A stretch of 64,000 nucleotides of DNA, from positions 15,609,489 through 15,673,488 of the forward strand of contig NC_026655.2 in NCBI RefSeq assembly GCF_000004075.3. Direction: 5' to 3'. How positions within the stretch are numbered: the stretch's first letter is position 1; each line of letters starts with the position of its first letter. Below the pieces are notes generated by a model. That model worked only from the letters and a program-made list of their open reading frames with translations. It was not told the DNA's origin and searched no databases. A program made the translations under genes and the position numbers. Positions 12,706-25,020 of this stretch are shown in pieces. The DNA comes from Cucumis sativus. Taxonomy: Eukaryota; Streptophyta; Magnoliopsida; Cucurbitales; Cucurbitaceae.

Positions 12706-12825
12706 AATTAGAACTCATTTACGATTTTTCTCCATTTTTTTTTAGATATTTCTTATTTACCTTCCAAATCCCAACAGAAAATCCGCAAAAATCTCCAACC
12801 TCACGTCGAGGGTTGAGCTTGGTTC

Positions 12826-12879
12826 ATGCCTGAACCATTACCAATTTCATTTCCCAATTTACGGATTCTTTCACCTTAA
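12826..12879 (+). promoter_or_regulatory. 17-codon uORF whose stop overlaps the main ATG
   Basis: An ATG at 12826 opens 17 codons (starting [10 protein letters not shown]) ending in TAA at 12877-12879. The final A is the first base of the hydrolase ATG (TAATG). No other stop intervenes. This geometry can couple termination to reinitiation, or simply lower translation of the main frame. Whether the transcript includes this ATG is not shown by the sequence alone, but it lies only 53 bases upstream of the start. Confidence 0.45.
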
Positions 12880-15003
12880 TGGGAAATGTAACCGGTAGTG
12901 TGGCTGCGAAATTTGCCTTTTTCCCACCGGACCCTCCAACCTATGACGTTTTTAGAGGAGATGATGGGAGGCTTGCCTTCTCCGGCGTCTCTGCCGAAAG
13001 GAATATGAGCGTTCATTTGCTTGATACTAAGGCCGGTAATAGAGTTGTTGCTACCTTCTGGAAACACCCTTATGCCCGGTTTACGCTTCTTTATTCCCAC
13101 GGGAATGCCGCTGACCTCGGTCAGATGCACGATCTCTTCGTTGAGCTCAGAGCTCATCTTCGCGTTAACATCATGAGGTACCCTTTTGGTTTTTTCGCTC
13201 AGAAATTTGATGGTTCTTTTCAAATTGGTTTTGTGGGTTTTCTGGATTTCGAATTGTCTCTCTGGTTTTTGCTTTTTTGATAATTTCTGATTCTTGTTTA
13301 TCATGTCCAACTATGGCATACGTTTTAATTCTCTTTATGTTTTCTGTTTCTGTTCTGGGGTTATATTGTTGGGTTTGGTTTGTGTAATCTGTGACAAATT
13401 CAAAATTTGCATTACTCGTTATGTGATTTTCCTGGCCTTATTCTTGCTACCAATAATTTCCCTCACAAGAGCTTTTGAATGTCAGCACCATCGTTTCTGT
13501 ATTGGTCGAATGACTAGACGTTGTCTTGGGTATGATGGAGTCCATTATTGGTTTAGTTCGAAGACTGTGGTACACCATCATTTCATGTCTCTTTGTATTG
13601 TGAGTTATATTCCAGCCAAAAAGTTGAAAGAAAGAGCCAAAACTGTCACATCATTGTAGAGAAAATTCTGAAAATCTTCAAAAGTGGTACTATGTGCATT
13701 CTGTTTTGGCATGATTCGTGTTAAAATTTACATATTTTTCAGAAGAAAAAAAATCCTCCAGTGATTTAGCTCATTAAAACTCACATGAGCACTTTGTTAG
13801 GAAATTAGACTCAAAATGTTGCCATCCCAGAACTCGAGTGTTCTTTTAGTTATATCTGCAGCCACTGTCTTTCAATTCATTGTGGCATATTGCTGTTTTT
13901 CATTTACAGAAGATTTACCAATAACATTTTGTGCTGCGTTTCAGCTATGACTACTCGGGATATGGAGGTTCTTCTGGTAAGGTAAGCAACTGTATTTCTT
14001 TTCACTGCTTTAGAACTTTTGAAGCGCTTTTCCTGTGAAACTATGGGTTCCAAAAATTTATTATGCCTTTGATCTTGTTGTGCACACTTTCTTTTGGTTG
14101 CAACTTGCATGAAAGTGATGTTTCCGTGGTTAATCCCGGCCATCTTTGATGGCGGTCGATAAAGAAAGTTGTTTGGGTCCTTGGAAACAGTACATTTACT
14201 TCTATACATCTAACTGGTCCATTACATTTATGTCTGTTTGTTCTTTCCTTTTCCATTATTGATAAATGGTCCATTTTTTATTTTGCTAGCCATCTGAATT
14301 CAATACTTACTACGATATAGAAGCTGTTTACAATTGTTTGAAGAGTGATTATGGGATCAAGCAAGAAGAATTGATTTTATATGGCCAATCTGTGGGGAGT
14401 GGACCGACGCTTCATTTGGCGTCTCGACTACAAAGATTAAGAGGCGTTGTTCTCCACAGTGCCATACTTTCAGGCATTCGAGTACTGTATCCTGTCAAAA
14501 TGACATTTTGGTTTGACATTTTCAAGGTCAGCTTCACGTGGTTTATATATGTTCTTTTGATTCTCATTTGTGTTATACCGACAACCCAATCACCTATCGT
14601 TGTCTACTCTTTTCAGAACATAGACAAAATAAGGCTGGTGTCATGTCCCGTTTTGGTTATACATGTAAGTGAAATTATCCATCTCCCTCTTTGCCCCTTT
14701 TAGTGTTGTTGGACGATGCAAGCGTGCTAATTTGATAAAATGCAGGGAACAAATGACGATATTGTCGATTGGTCTCATGGAAAACGACTGTGGGAGCTTG
14801 CGAAGGAAAAATATGATCCATTATGGGTGAAAGGCGGGGGACATTGTAACCTGGAAACGTATCCTGAGTACATTAAGCACTTGCGCAGGTTCATTAATGC
14901 AATGGAGAAGCTCTCAGCTAAACAGACAACGAGACAACTGACTTCTGCTCCAAGCATTACGGAAGTAAAACATAACAAGTGCTTGAGATTTGGAAAGAAA
15001 TAG
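12879..15003 (+). CDS. ABHD17: ABHD17-like alpha/beta hydrolase, five exons
   Basis: Exons 12879-13177, 13945-13981, 14290-14526, 14617-14664 and 14746-15003 join in phase through GT-AG introns to give 292 residues. The N-terminus [17 protein letters not shown] has a glycine at position 2 and could be N-myristoylated. A lid-less hydrolase fold follows: [12 protein letters not shown] (oxyanion region), [12 protein letters not shown], the nucleophile elbow GQSVGSG, the acid in GTNDDIVD and the histidine in GGGHCNLE, so the Ser-Asp-His triad is complete. The Cys-containing basic tail KCLRFGKK is typical of plant members. Animal ABHD17 enzymes remove palmitate from membrane proteins. The plant substrate is unknown to me, so S-deacylation at membranes is inferred. 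The second exon is a 37-nt micro-exon. The start is supported by the conserved N-terminus and sits just after a uORF stop. Confidence 0.93.
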
Positions 15004-16431
15004 TTTGTTCATCAAATGATTGAAAGTAGGGACTGAATCAAAGATTAGTTTCATTGGGTCTGCTCCGCTCGTCTTCACGAGCCGTTGCTGCACTTGCTAC
15101 ATGAAAGTCAGAAAGCGTTGAACAACAATCAAGGTGGGACGGCGTGAGGTGAATATGAATTATACAGGTTTCCTTCTACCATTTTCAGATCATACTCTTT
15201 GAGTATAACTCTCTTATTCATCATCGTCAAAAGAGAAAGTAAATTTTGATCAGGACTTTCACTTGTTAAGTTAAAAGCAAAGCATTGAGCTCAGGTCATC
15301 TGTTTGAGAGAGAGATTTTAATGATATATCCCATGATCTTGTTTTAACTTTCTCAATAACATCAATTGTTAGAGTAGAATTGTATTTTGCCCTCTTTTTT
15401 GTTTATGTATATTTCTTTTTGGTTTTCCTTCTTTTACCTATTTTCTAGTCTTCTTTTTTTGAGGATTTTATTTTTCTCCCAATTCCTAGTTGTAAGTTTA
15501 TGTTGGGTTTTTAATAGAACATTATGTATTCTGTTCCTTTGCATATAACTTTCATATTTCTTAATTCAAATTGATTCTCACTCTATTGAATTCATATGAT
15601 TCTTAAACCAATTAAACATTTTTTTATTCATTTCCTCTTTTAGTAATTATGTTTACAAACATTGGGTAATTCTTTGCAAATGGTTAACCTGTTTTCTCGA
15701 GTTTTATTATTTCTATTTAAATATTTGAATTTTTAGTCCAATTTTAAAAACAAAATAAAATTATGGTCTTGTTTGATATAACAATTCAAAAAGAAAAAAA
15801 AAACAAACAAAAGTTTAAAAGCTATTTATTTAATTTTCAAAATTTGATTTTGTTATTTAAAACATTGGAAATAAATAGATAACAAAGTTTCTTTTTTTAA
15901 AACAAAGCGAAAAATGAAAAGATAAGGAAGTGAAGCCTATAAATTGTTTATTTATTTATTTTAAAATTAGACATGGTTTTTGAAATAACTGGTTGAAAGT
16001 AATAAACAAAAACAAAATAAAGAAATCGATTAGGTGAACCAATTGTTATTAAATATACCTCTAGGTTTTTATTTTTAAAAATTGTATCCATTGGCATACT
16101 CAGTGTATCAGAATCTAATGTCTAATATCTGTGTTTGTGTTTTTAAAATTGTACATTCCAAATTTATCATATATCAAATTTTTAATTGATTTTTTAAAAA
16201 TATTTTTCACCTATAGTTTAAATTCTTAACTTTATTGATTTTGATTTTGATGATAACAATGTAATGACAAAAAAATGAACATTCAATAACAATAGTTTTG
16301 ATTACAGTTGCATTAACATAATAAGATAAAATTTACTAAAGTTCTAGTTAAGCAATATTAAAAAAAGATCTAATAGGTTTCAAAATAAATATATCAATGC
16401 ATAGTTGCAAATTTAGCAATTAAATTTAAAA

Positions 16432-16640
16432 TAATTAAGTATATAGAAACATTTTTAAAAAATTGCAAATATAGCAAAATTTGTGAAATTCTATCCATGA
16501 TAGAGTTTATCACTGATAGACCATGTTATAAAAATTGGTATATCACCGATAAATCATACGAGTTTATCAGTGATACAAGTCTATCAACGATAGTTTTGCT
16601 ATATTTGTAATTTTTTTAAAACGTTGCTATACCATTAATT
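16432..16640. mobile_element. MITE-like inverted-repeat element, copy 2
   Basis: Terminal inverted repeats: the left arm TTAAGTATATAGAAAC plus AATTGCAAATATAGCAAAA matches the reverse complement of the right arm TTTTGCTATATTTGTAATTT plus GTTGCTATACCATTAATTA. The interior is rich in GATAGA/TATC motifs that also pair (TTTATCACTGATAGA against TTTATCAGTGATA). It has no coding capacity and is about 210 bp. Confidence 0.65.
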
Positions 16641-16766
16641 ATTATATCAAATGGTCATCTATTACAATTACCCATATAACAAAAGGATCATGCAAAAGTG
16701 AAAGTCAAGTAGAGTTACATTTAGTTATAATTATTGCTTTCCTATGAACACATACCATATATATTT

Positions 16767-16828
16767 AAACCACCTTATTAAATGAGTTTTATTTTTTAAA
16801 CCACCTTATTAAATGAGTTTTATTTTTT
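16767..16828. repeat. Perfect 31-bp tandem duplication
   Basis: Two identical 31-bp units start at 16767 and 16798 (AAACCACCTTATTAAATGAG followed by TTTTATTTTTT). Confidence 0.9.
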
Positions 16829-19800
16829 AAAAAACATTTTTTTAAAGTCAATCTAAATAAGTTTTAAGACTTCGAGCTAAAATGATAAACGAAAAAAATG
16901 TATATTTAAATTCTATATTTTGTACGTTAGGTATACGTACTCTTAAAATTTTAAATTATGTATAATCACATGTTTTAAAATTTTATTATGTGTCAATATA
17001 CTGATTTTTTTCTTTTACGTGTATGTATATATAAAGAAATTATATATTCATTCCCTCCAAATAATAAAAAATTAAACGAACTACTTATTACTTTTTTTTT
17101 TTATTTAATACTTAAAATTATAAATAAATTTTTACAAGACTTTTGTTGAGTCGAACCAATTCAAATGATTTTGATCTCTAATTATTTTGACATATTATCC
17201 AAAAATTATAATAATAATTTTTTAAAAAATATTTAAAATGGGGTGAAAGTTGTAGTTTAGTTTTGAAAACTAAAATTGAAAAAAAAAAGAAAGAGAATCT
17301 TCACGAGTTATTTGTTCATTTTACGTGTGGTTTAGGTGGGATCTATGATTAAAAAATAATGAAAAATTGTGAAAGTCCATAATTTACTATATTTTTTAAT
17401 TCTATAGTTTTATATCGTGGGCCAAACATAGACTTAGCATCATATCTTAATGTCAAAGCAAGGGGTCAAATAGTCTCGAATGAACGTGAGCCTCCCTTAA
17501 CTTTATAATTCATGTATATATATTAGAACTGAAATAACACAAAATAAAAAGTTGTTCGATTGTAAAATTATTCACAATCCTCCTCTAAATCGAATTTATA
17601 ATCATCGTTAACGAAATTTTTGGATCTACCAATTATGTATGATCTTGAGAAAACTAAGCTACACCATGGCTTTAGCTATAAGCTATAACCAAGAAGAAAT
17701 AATGTGATATTGTTTTCTCTTTTTCAAGAAACTACAGTACGGAAATTGATAAAGTTAAGAGTTAATAATATAAAAATTTGGTCCAAATTGATTCAACTGA
17801 TTTACCAAAATGCCCTTAGTGGGTGCACAATAATTCCAGCCCATCCAGTGAATTCAATAAGGTATAGTCAGGCCCATTTAATGCTTCCCAAATGGGCTTC
17901 CTTGGGCCCCTTTCAACAAAATGGAAAAACAATTGAGGAAATTTCTCAAAGAATATCCCTTTATCATTATTATCACCTATTGACCTCAAAGTTTGTATAT
18001 ATATTTCATCTATAAACCTTTATACTTTTAACAATTTTTATCCTTAAATTTATATATATATATTTCTAACAATATTTAATATATATTTTTAAAATTCATG
18101 ATCTTGTTTGACATTAGATTAAATGGTTAAGAGTTAAATCAAGATAAAATTTATATTTATACTTGGAGTTGATGGAGTTAAATGTGTTGATGTAAATGCA
18201 GTTCAATTTATAGTTTTGGTTCTCTTACGATTGGATATGTACACAATTTTGAAAAATTGAAGTACATGATGTTTTTGAAGTTGAAGTTTTAAAAGAATAT
18301 TTATATCTTCAAAGGAACCTAAGTCTGCATTGTGTGATCAGATTATCAGGTTCAAGAGTTAAAGTCTTATGATTGTGGGAAGTTCTCTCAAGACATGTAA
18401 AATTTATGACACCAAAATAAAGGAGAACTCCTTTATTCATAGAGCTTTCACTAGAAGACTTTATGGGCTTGAGTTTGGTTCGCTTGTAGAACTGATCCTT
18501 GGGCTCAACTATTTTGGATGTGTACCTTATTTAACATTTAAGCTAAATTAAGATTGAATTTTAGCCCAAATGATATTTAATTGAATACAATCAAATTTGA
18601 TCAATAAAACTTTTAGAAGCATATATAAGGGACAACGAGGAGATTCTCAAATAGAAAAACGGACAAATAAAAGGACGTTTTGCTTGGCATTAAATGGAAA
18701 CTTCCAATTAAAAAGAGAAAAACAAAAAACAGAACTATCATTAGTGTATGAGTGTACATTGGTTTATGATATACTTGAACTTTCAAAAGTTACACTAACA
18801 TTCCTAAGTTTTCAAAAACAAAAGTTAAAATTGTTCCAACTACCAGTAATTGTGATTAATTTATTTCAAGTGATCTCTAGTAGTTAGTTGATTGAATAGA
18901 TTTTTTTTCCCTTCTACATGTAGATAATCCCATTTAACTTTGTATTCTTAAACCAATTTGATGGAAGACCAATTAGATGTTAAATATAGATTGTGCAATA
19001 AAGTAAGGTCATGAGTTGGGTAGTTGGGCGTAGGTTAATGGAGGAGTGGGGAAGTGCTTTGATAGCCCTCCTAATTGGCTAATTCCTTTTCTTTAATTCT
19101 TCTTGTCTCCTCTTGTAATCTGTTTTGAACTCTACATTTTCAAATTCAATTATATATTTATCCAATGTATATATATATATATATATGTAATGTTTGAATT
19201 ATTGAAACTATTCCACAATTTTGTGATTTACATTAAAAAAAATACCTCAAAACTTTGAAAAGTTTAGGAAATGCTATAAAACTTTAAAAAATGATTCTAA
19301 GATATCATTATAGATAGTTTTAGATGAAATCTGTAAAAGTTTTGTTACTATTGAAAAGTTTAATAAATACCTTTAAACTTAAAAAAAAGATTTTAAAAAA
19401 ATATTCTTATTAATTTATTTTTATACCAAACTTCTTAGCACTCAAACAAAAAAAATTAAAACTATAGTTTTAAAGTTTTTATGGATATGTTGATATTTTC
19501 ATTGATTTTTGTATATTTTCATGAGTTCGATATCAATAGAAAGGTGAATCGATATTTATATTGCATCGTTAAAAAAATCTTCGAATCACATAAACTAAAC
19601 ATAAAAAATGACACTAATATAAATAATTGAATGTTTGTTTATTTTAAAATAATAAAACATTTATTTACTAATTTAAATTTATTTTGTTGTTTTTATAATT
19701 TTTTCAAAAATATTATTTGAATTTTCTATACAATTAACATCTTGATTTATCTATTAACATCAACATTTTAAACCTTGACTAAAACATACCCAAAATCTTA

Positions 19801-22800
19801 CGAAGTTTCAAGCAAAAAAATCTCCTTAAAACAAACTAAAACAATAATTAGTAAAAGAAATCACACATTAATATAAACTATCCTCATGTGTTAATATATA
19901 GTTAAATACATTTTTTTTATTTGACAATTAAATGTATATTAATTATAACAAATAACTATTGAGATTAGTTGTGTTCGTGATCTATTATGGTACGTCAATA
20001 GTTAAATAAATTTAAAACTATAATTTTAACTTAAAATTTTAATTTTGATTTTGGTTGATGAAAAAATTGATATAAAATTAAGATTAATACATTTTGTATA
20101 TTTTTTTAAGTTCAAGAGTATTTATGAAACTTTTAAATATATCATATAAATTTCACCAAATTCAAAATCAAATCCCTCCCTCCTAAACTGAACAAAATGA
20201 ATAGCGGAGGATATTTGGCTATTAACACACATTCAACTACTAATACACAATGATACTAAAAAGTTTAAGTACCAACGTCTTTTAGTGATTCTATTCTTCT
20301 TTCTGCTTGTTATAGTCTATATTCCTTAATTAATAAATAGAGGTCAAACATTTAAACAAAAAGGGGATGAAAAGTGTATTCAACAAGAAATAGGAAAAAG
20401 GAAAAATAGTGAGAAGCATTGGGTCATAGATTGAAGTAAGAAAAAGAGAAAATTGGAGAAACATGATTATTATAGTCTTACATAATCTTCACTGGAACGG
20501 TTTCTAATTATTTTTATCTAAAACTAACAATAAAGTTATTTTCTAACTCGTTTTCGAAAGTTAATTAATATGGTAGGAAAATTATAAAAACTTGCATGTA
20601 CTTTTTATACTTTAAAAGTAATATTTTTAATGGTTAACAATTGTAAAATTAATAATTAAATATATAACAACGTTTTTATATTATTACAAATATATCCAAA
20701 TTAACTATCAACCATTTATCTATTCTCACCTCTCAAACCATCTCTTGTTAGTTCACCTTTCTTCAAATTTACTTTTTTCTCTTCCTAAATAATTTTTTTT
20801 TTATTTTGTAATATGTTATTATAATTTGAATAAATATACCCCTATATTCTTTTTTTTTTCTTTTTTTGTTATACATACAAATAATACATTATACGTTTAG
20901 AAAACATATTAGCGATTTTAATAGGTTTTTTTTGTATCAAGTTAATGATAATGCTTTTTTTTTCTAGTAACATAGTTTAAATTAAGAGTTTTATTTATAT
21001 TGACATCTTCCTAAGTTATGTTGTCTTTCTTCATAAGTGTGTATCTTTACATTTACGTTTATATATGGATTAGTATGATTGATATAATCAACTTTTTTTT
21101 TAATATATGTTTTAAATGTAAAGATCACGATTGGCCTACATAATTATTATTTAAGGAAATCATATAATATGATGTGTGTGTGTATATATATATATGTATA
21201 TGTATAGTTTAAGGAAAAAGGAGATGAAGTTAGTTTGGTTCACAAGTAATGGGGAAGAAGGGGGAGATGAGACAGAGTGTTAAATGTGTCACGAGCAAAG
21301 GAATCAATTAAACAAAAAGAAAGAAGAACAATTTGTTGAAAATGTCAAACACCATTTCTTGGTTGTACTTAGCTGTCCTCAACCCCACTTTCACTTCCCT
21401 TTTTCTCCAACATCATTTCAATCATTCATTCATACATACACGCACATATATATATATATTATACCACCCGATTTCTTTTATTTTAAGACAAATAGCAAAA
21501 ACCACTCGTAATATATGATAGTTGGGTAGATATTAAACTTTGAATGGTAAAAAACGAGAGCTTTGAATTTGTATACAAATGTTACAATTTTTATGATTAG
21601 ATAAGTTTGTGGGTCAAATTTTAAAATATGTATAAGTTTGAGATAATTGGATGGAGTTTTGCAATTTATCTTTTTATATTATTAGCGTTTATTTCTCACT
21701 CATATTGTATCATCGATCTTTAAAACATAAGTTCAAAATATCATTTTCGTGTTTGTCTTTTCTAACTTATTCAATTTTAGTCTATGACATATCAAATGTT
21801 AGTAAATTTTTAAATTTACTTAATACAACTTGTTTATTATTTATTAACATTCTTAATTATTTTATTTTATTACTTAAACAATTTCGATAAAATATAACTT
21901 TAAGGAAACTAAGTTTAAGATTTGTTGAAAATATGTAGACTAAGATTAAACAAACTCCAAAGCACAATAACCAAATGATTTTGTTATATACTAATTATTG
22001 TTGAAACGTTCTATTCCATTTCATTTTGTTCGCTTCATAAGTTTATAATTCGATTCATATTATATAGTCAAAATTTGATCAAATTGTAAGACATTTTTTT
22101 TACTAAACTAATCTTTATAAACGTCAAGAAGAGAACTTGCCATTTATGATTTATTAAACTATATACGAAGAAAAAACTTAACTTGGTTAGGTATACCCGT
22201 CGTTGGTTAAAGTAGATATTAAAAAAATAGAACGTGGAACTAAAAGAAAGGTAGGCAAGGGGATGAGAAGTAGAAACTAATTAATTATAAAGCAATATAT
22301 AGAGAAGTTGTTTTTGGTTTGTCTCCTTTTAGAGAAACTAGAAGGCAATAATATAGTTAGTTTAACTAGTTGGAGTTAGATCATCATGTGGGTAAGCAAT
22401 TAAAACTTAAAAAGTGTAAATTGTAAAGACACATGATTGAGAGAGAGAGCTTTGGGGATGAAAAATTGGTCAAAAGAGTGTGCTTTTTATATGTATATTC
22501 ACATTTCTTTGTCTAACTTTATTTGTCACTTTCCAACTTTATTGTAAATATTCATATTTCTTTAATGGGATTAAAATTCCAAGTCAGCTGCCAGTTCCAT
22601 TGGAGATTTTTTATTTTATTTTATTTTTATTTTTTTAAAAGTACATGTTAAGTAGATCTTGACTTTGTATTTTGAAACATTTTTTCTTATTACGATTTAC
22701 TTAATCGTAAATATCATTTTGTGATTTTAGTAAACGTTATTGCTCATCCATGCTAGGGCAGTTTTTCTTTCGTTTGCTTATTTGTGTTTAACTACATTCA

Positions 22801-23146
22801 CGATTCATCTAATATAATACAATAATGCTCTCATCACCTTATACGGAATTTTCTCTTCCACTCTTTTGTATTTTAATGTCCAAAATTATTTTATTTTTTT
22901 TTGTAAATATTTTAATATAAGGATTGATGGTTAGGATGTAGAATATTGAACTTTAAACCTTTAGAAACCAAGATCACGCTTAACCAAATTCACTTTGGTT
23001 AATATAAAGTAAAAAAAATAAAGAAATACCACATATTTATCAAGATTTCATAGACCAAATAGATTAAAAAATTATCTTAACCGTTTAAATCATTTCAACA
23101 AAAAATAAAAAAAAATGATAGATCGAAAAACCAAGTCTAAGAAGTG

Positions 23147-23171
23147 TCGATTTCAAAGAGTTTGAAATCGA
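23147..23171. repeat. Perfect 11-bp palindrome with 3-base loop
   Basis: TCGATTTCAAA at 23147-23157 and TTTGAAATCGA at 23161-23171 are exact reverse complements around GAG. It is isolated in intergenic DNA with no gene or terminal repeats beside it. Confidence 0.8.
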
Positions 23172-24737
23172 TAATTTTCAAAAAGTATTTTCAAGTGTTA
23201 AAACGATCTGATGGACAGAGCGACCAACCAAACCGACAGACACTTACTAATCGATATCGAGATCGATTTAACACTTTTACTAAAATGATTATGGTCAGTT
23301 CGACATGATTTTTTAGAAAGGGACTACCATCACTCTTACTATTTATTAGAAAAAAGAAAGAAAGAAAAAAAAAAAAGGGATGCATATGTTTGTGGGTCTA
23401 ACATATAATTGGGGAAGGGACCCACATGGAATAAATGGGGAACCAATAGGGAGATGCAACGTGGGCAATAGCTGATGTCTGTCCCATTTTTATAGCTTTC
23501 TTACTTTTTAGTTATAAAACCAAATCCTTTTACTGCTTCACATCAACCAATCTCATAGCGCGTGCTTTACACCCCCAACCCTTTTTTTCTTATTTCCTAA
23601 TTCCTATTACTATTATTCTAACTCTTTTCTTTTTTTATAAAAAAAAAATTCACAAATTAATGCAACTTCTAATTGGAAACACTAAACGCCTAAATTCTAC
23701 AAGGAAACAAACTAACTTACTATATATATTATTACTTTTTTTTTTTCTTTATTCTTTGGTTTTTTCTAGTATAATGTTAGTAGGAGAATTTGAATCAATA
23801 ACCTACCTTCACTCGTCATTAGTTGAATTAAGAATTCATAGTTTGTTACTTCAAAATAGAAAAAAGCAAAGATTCAAGGTGTAGTTCTAAACTTTGAAGT
23901 TGTACAAATTAAAATCTGAGGTAATAACTCTATCAATTCAAATCATTGAGTAAGTGTACCGGTTTATATCCTTTAGAGTTTCGTCAATCAATATATGTCA
24001 AACTTATATTTTGAATCAACTAAATTGGTATTTTTCTTTTGAAATAGAAATTTTGGATGTTAATATTTATCACACAATAACCAGTGAAAAGTGAGATAGT
24101 AGAGAGTAAAAGAAGCAGTTTACCTCAGTTTTGATTTATTTACATTAAACAATCAAAGGAATTAGCTTTGTTTAAGGTAAGTAATTATGATTTAGCAAAA
24201 AAAAGAGAGATAAATAGGAAAAAGAAAAAAGACTACCTTTTAAAGTATCAATAATGACTAGATTCTAAACAGGATTTGAGAAAAAGAAAAATGGATGTTT
24301 TGAATTTGGACTAAATTGCTGTTAAATATTCTGGCAAAATTTTAATTAATGAGGGATTGGAAATTCATGGCATAGTAACAGAAGAAATTGATTATACACA
24401 ATAATCACATGGTTGATTAAATTTCATATGTGAGATCATCAAAACAGTGGAAAAATAATGAGCGTTGATTTGACTGACTTTTTGTATGATGAATTTTAAG
24501 TTTGACTAAAATGGCCATTAGACTCCCACTGTGAAAAAAAACCCAAAGTTCTTCCACTTTCTGTGTATATGGATGATGGAGAAAGAGAAAGTGGAACAGA
24601 GTTTACCTTAAAGCAATTATAATAAGACAATGGTGGAAAAAAGGAGGAAGGGTTTTGCTTAAAATACTCAAAAGATTTCTGTTTTATTTGTGATTCAATT
24701 CAATTGAAAAAATAAAATATATTGATTTCATTTTCAT

Positions 24738-24759
24738 CTTCTTCTTCTTCTTCTTCTTC
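24738..24759. repeat. (CTT)n microsatellite in the response-regulator leader
   Basis: Seven CTT triplets lie about 260 bases upstream of the ATG at 25021, in pyrimidine-rich DNA typical of plant leaders. Confidence 0.85.
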
Positions 24760-25020
24760 CTTCCCCTCTGTTTTGAGCTATCGCCATCATTGGCCATTTT
24801 CTACAGCTTTACTTTCTGTAATCTCCTTCTTCTTCTCTTGATTCTGCCCAATCAATCTCTTTCTTTCCCTAACCTTCGTCTGGGTTTTTGAGAAAAACTA
24901 AAGAGGGCTCGGAAAACTTTGTACCCACTTCCAAATTTTCGATTTTCGATCTCGCTTCACTGTTCTTTCTCTTTTTCTGTAAGATTTCAACGAACCCCTT
25001 TTTCTTTTCTTTCTTTCGCT

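Larger units (their letters stand above)
15004..24737. other. Ten-kilobase intergenic region without a recognised gene
   Basis: It begins with the 3' flank of the hydrolase and otherwise shows AT-rich sequence. It includes a MITE-like element (16432-16640), a perfect 31-bp tandem duplication (16767-16828), AT microsatellites (about 18050, 19160-19185, 21178-21200 and 21447-21460) and a perfect palindrome (23147-23171). The open frames at 17704-18015 and 18597-18887 show no domain, no family resemblance and no plausible splice partners. A more balanced stretch at 23390-23620 could be distal promoter of the response regulator, but nothing specific is visible. Confidence 0.5.

Noticed and set aside
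16432-16640. A CRISPR-like array of GATAGA/TATC repeats
   Set aside because: Repeats are inverted, short and irregular, with terminal inverted repeats, in plant nuclear DNA; a MITE explains them.
17704-18015. 103-codon frame in the gene desert
   Set aside because: No recognisable domain, no splice partners, and AT-rich surroundings like intergenic DNA.
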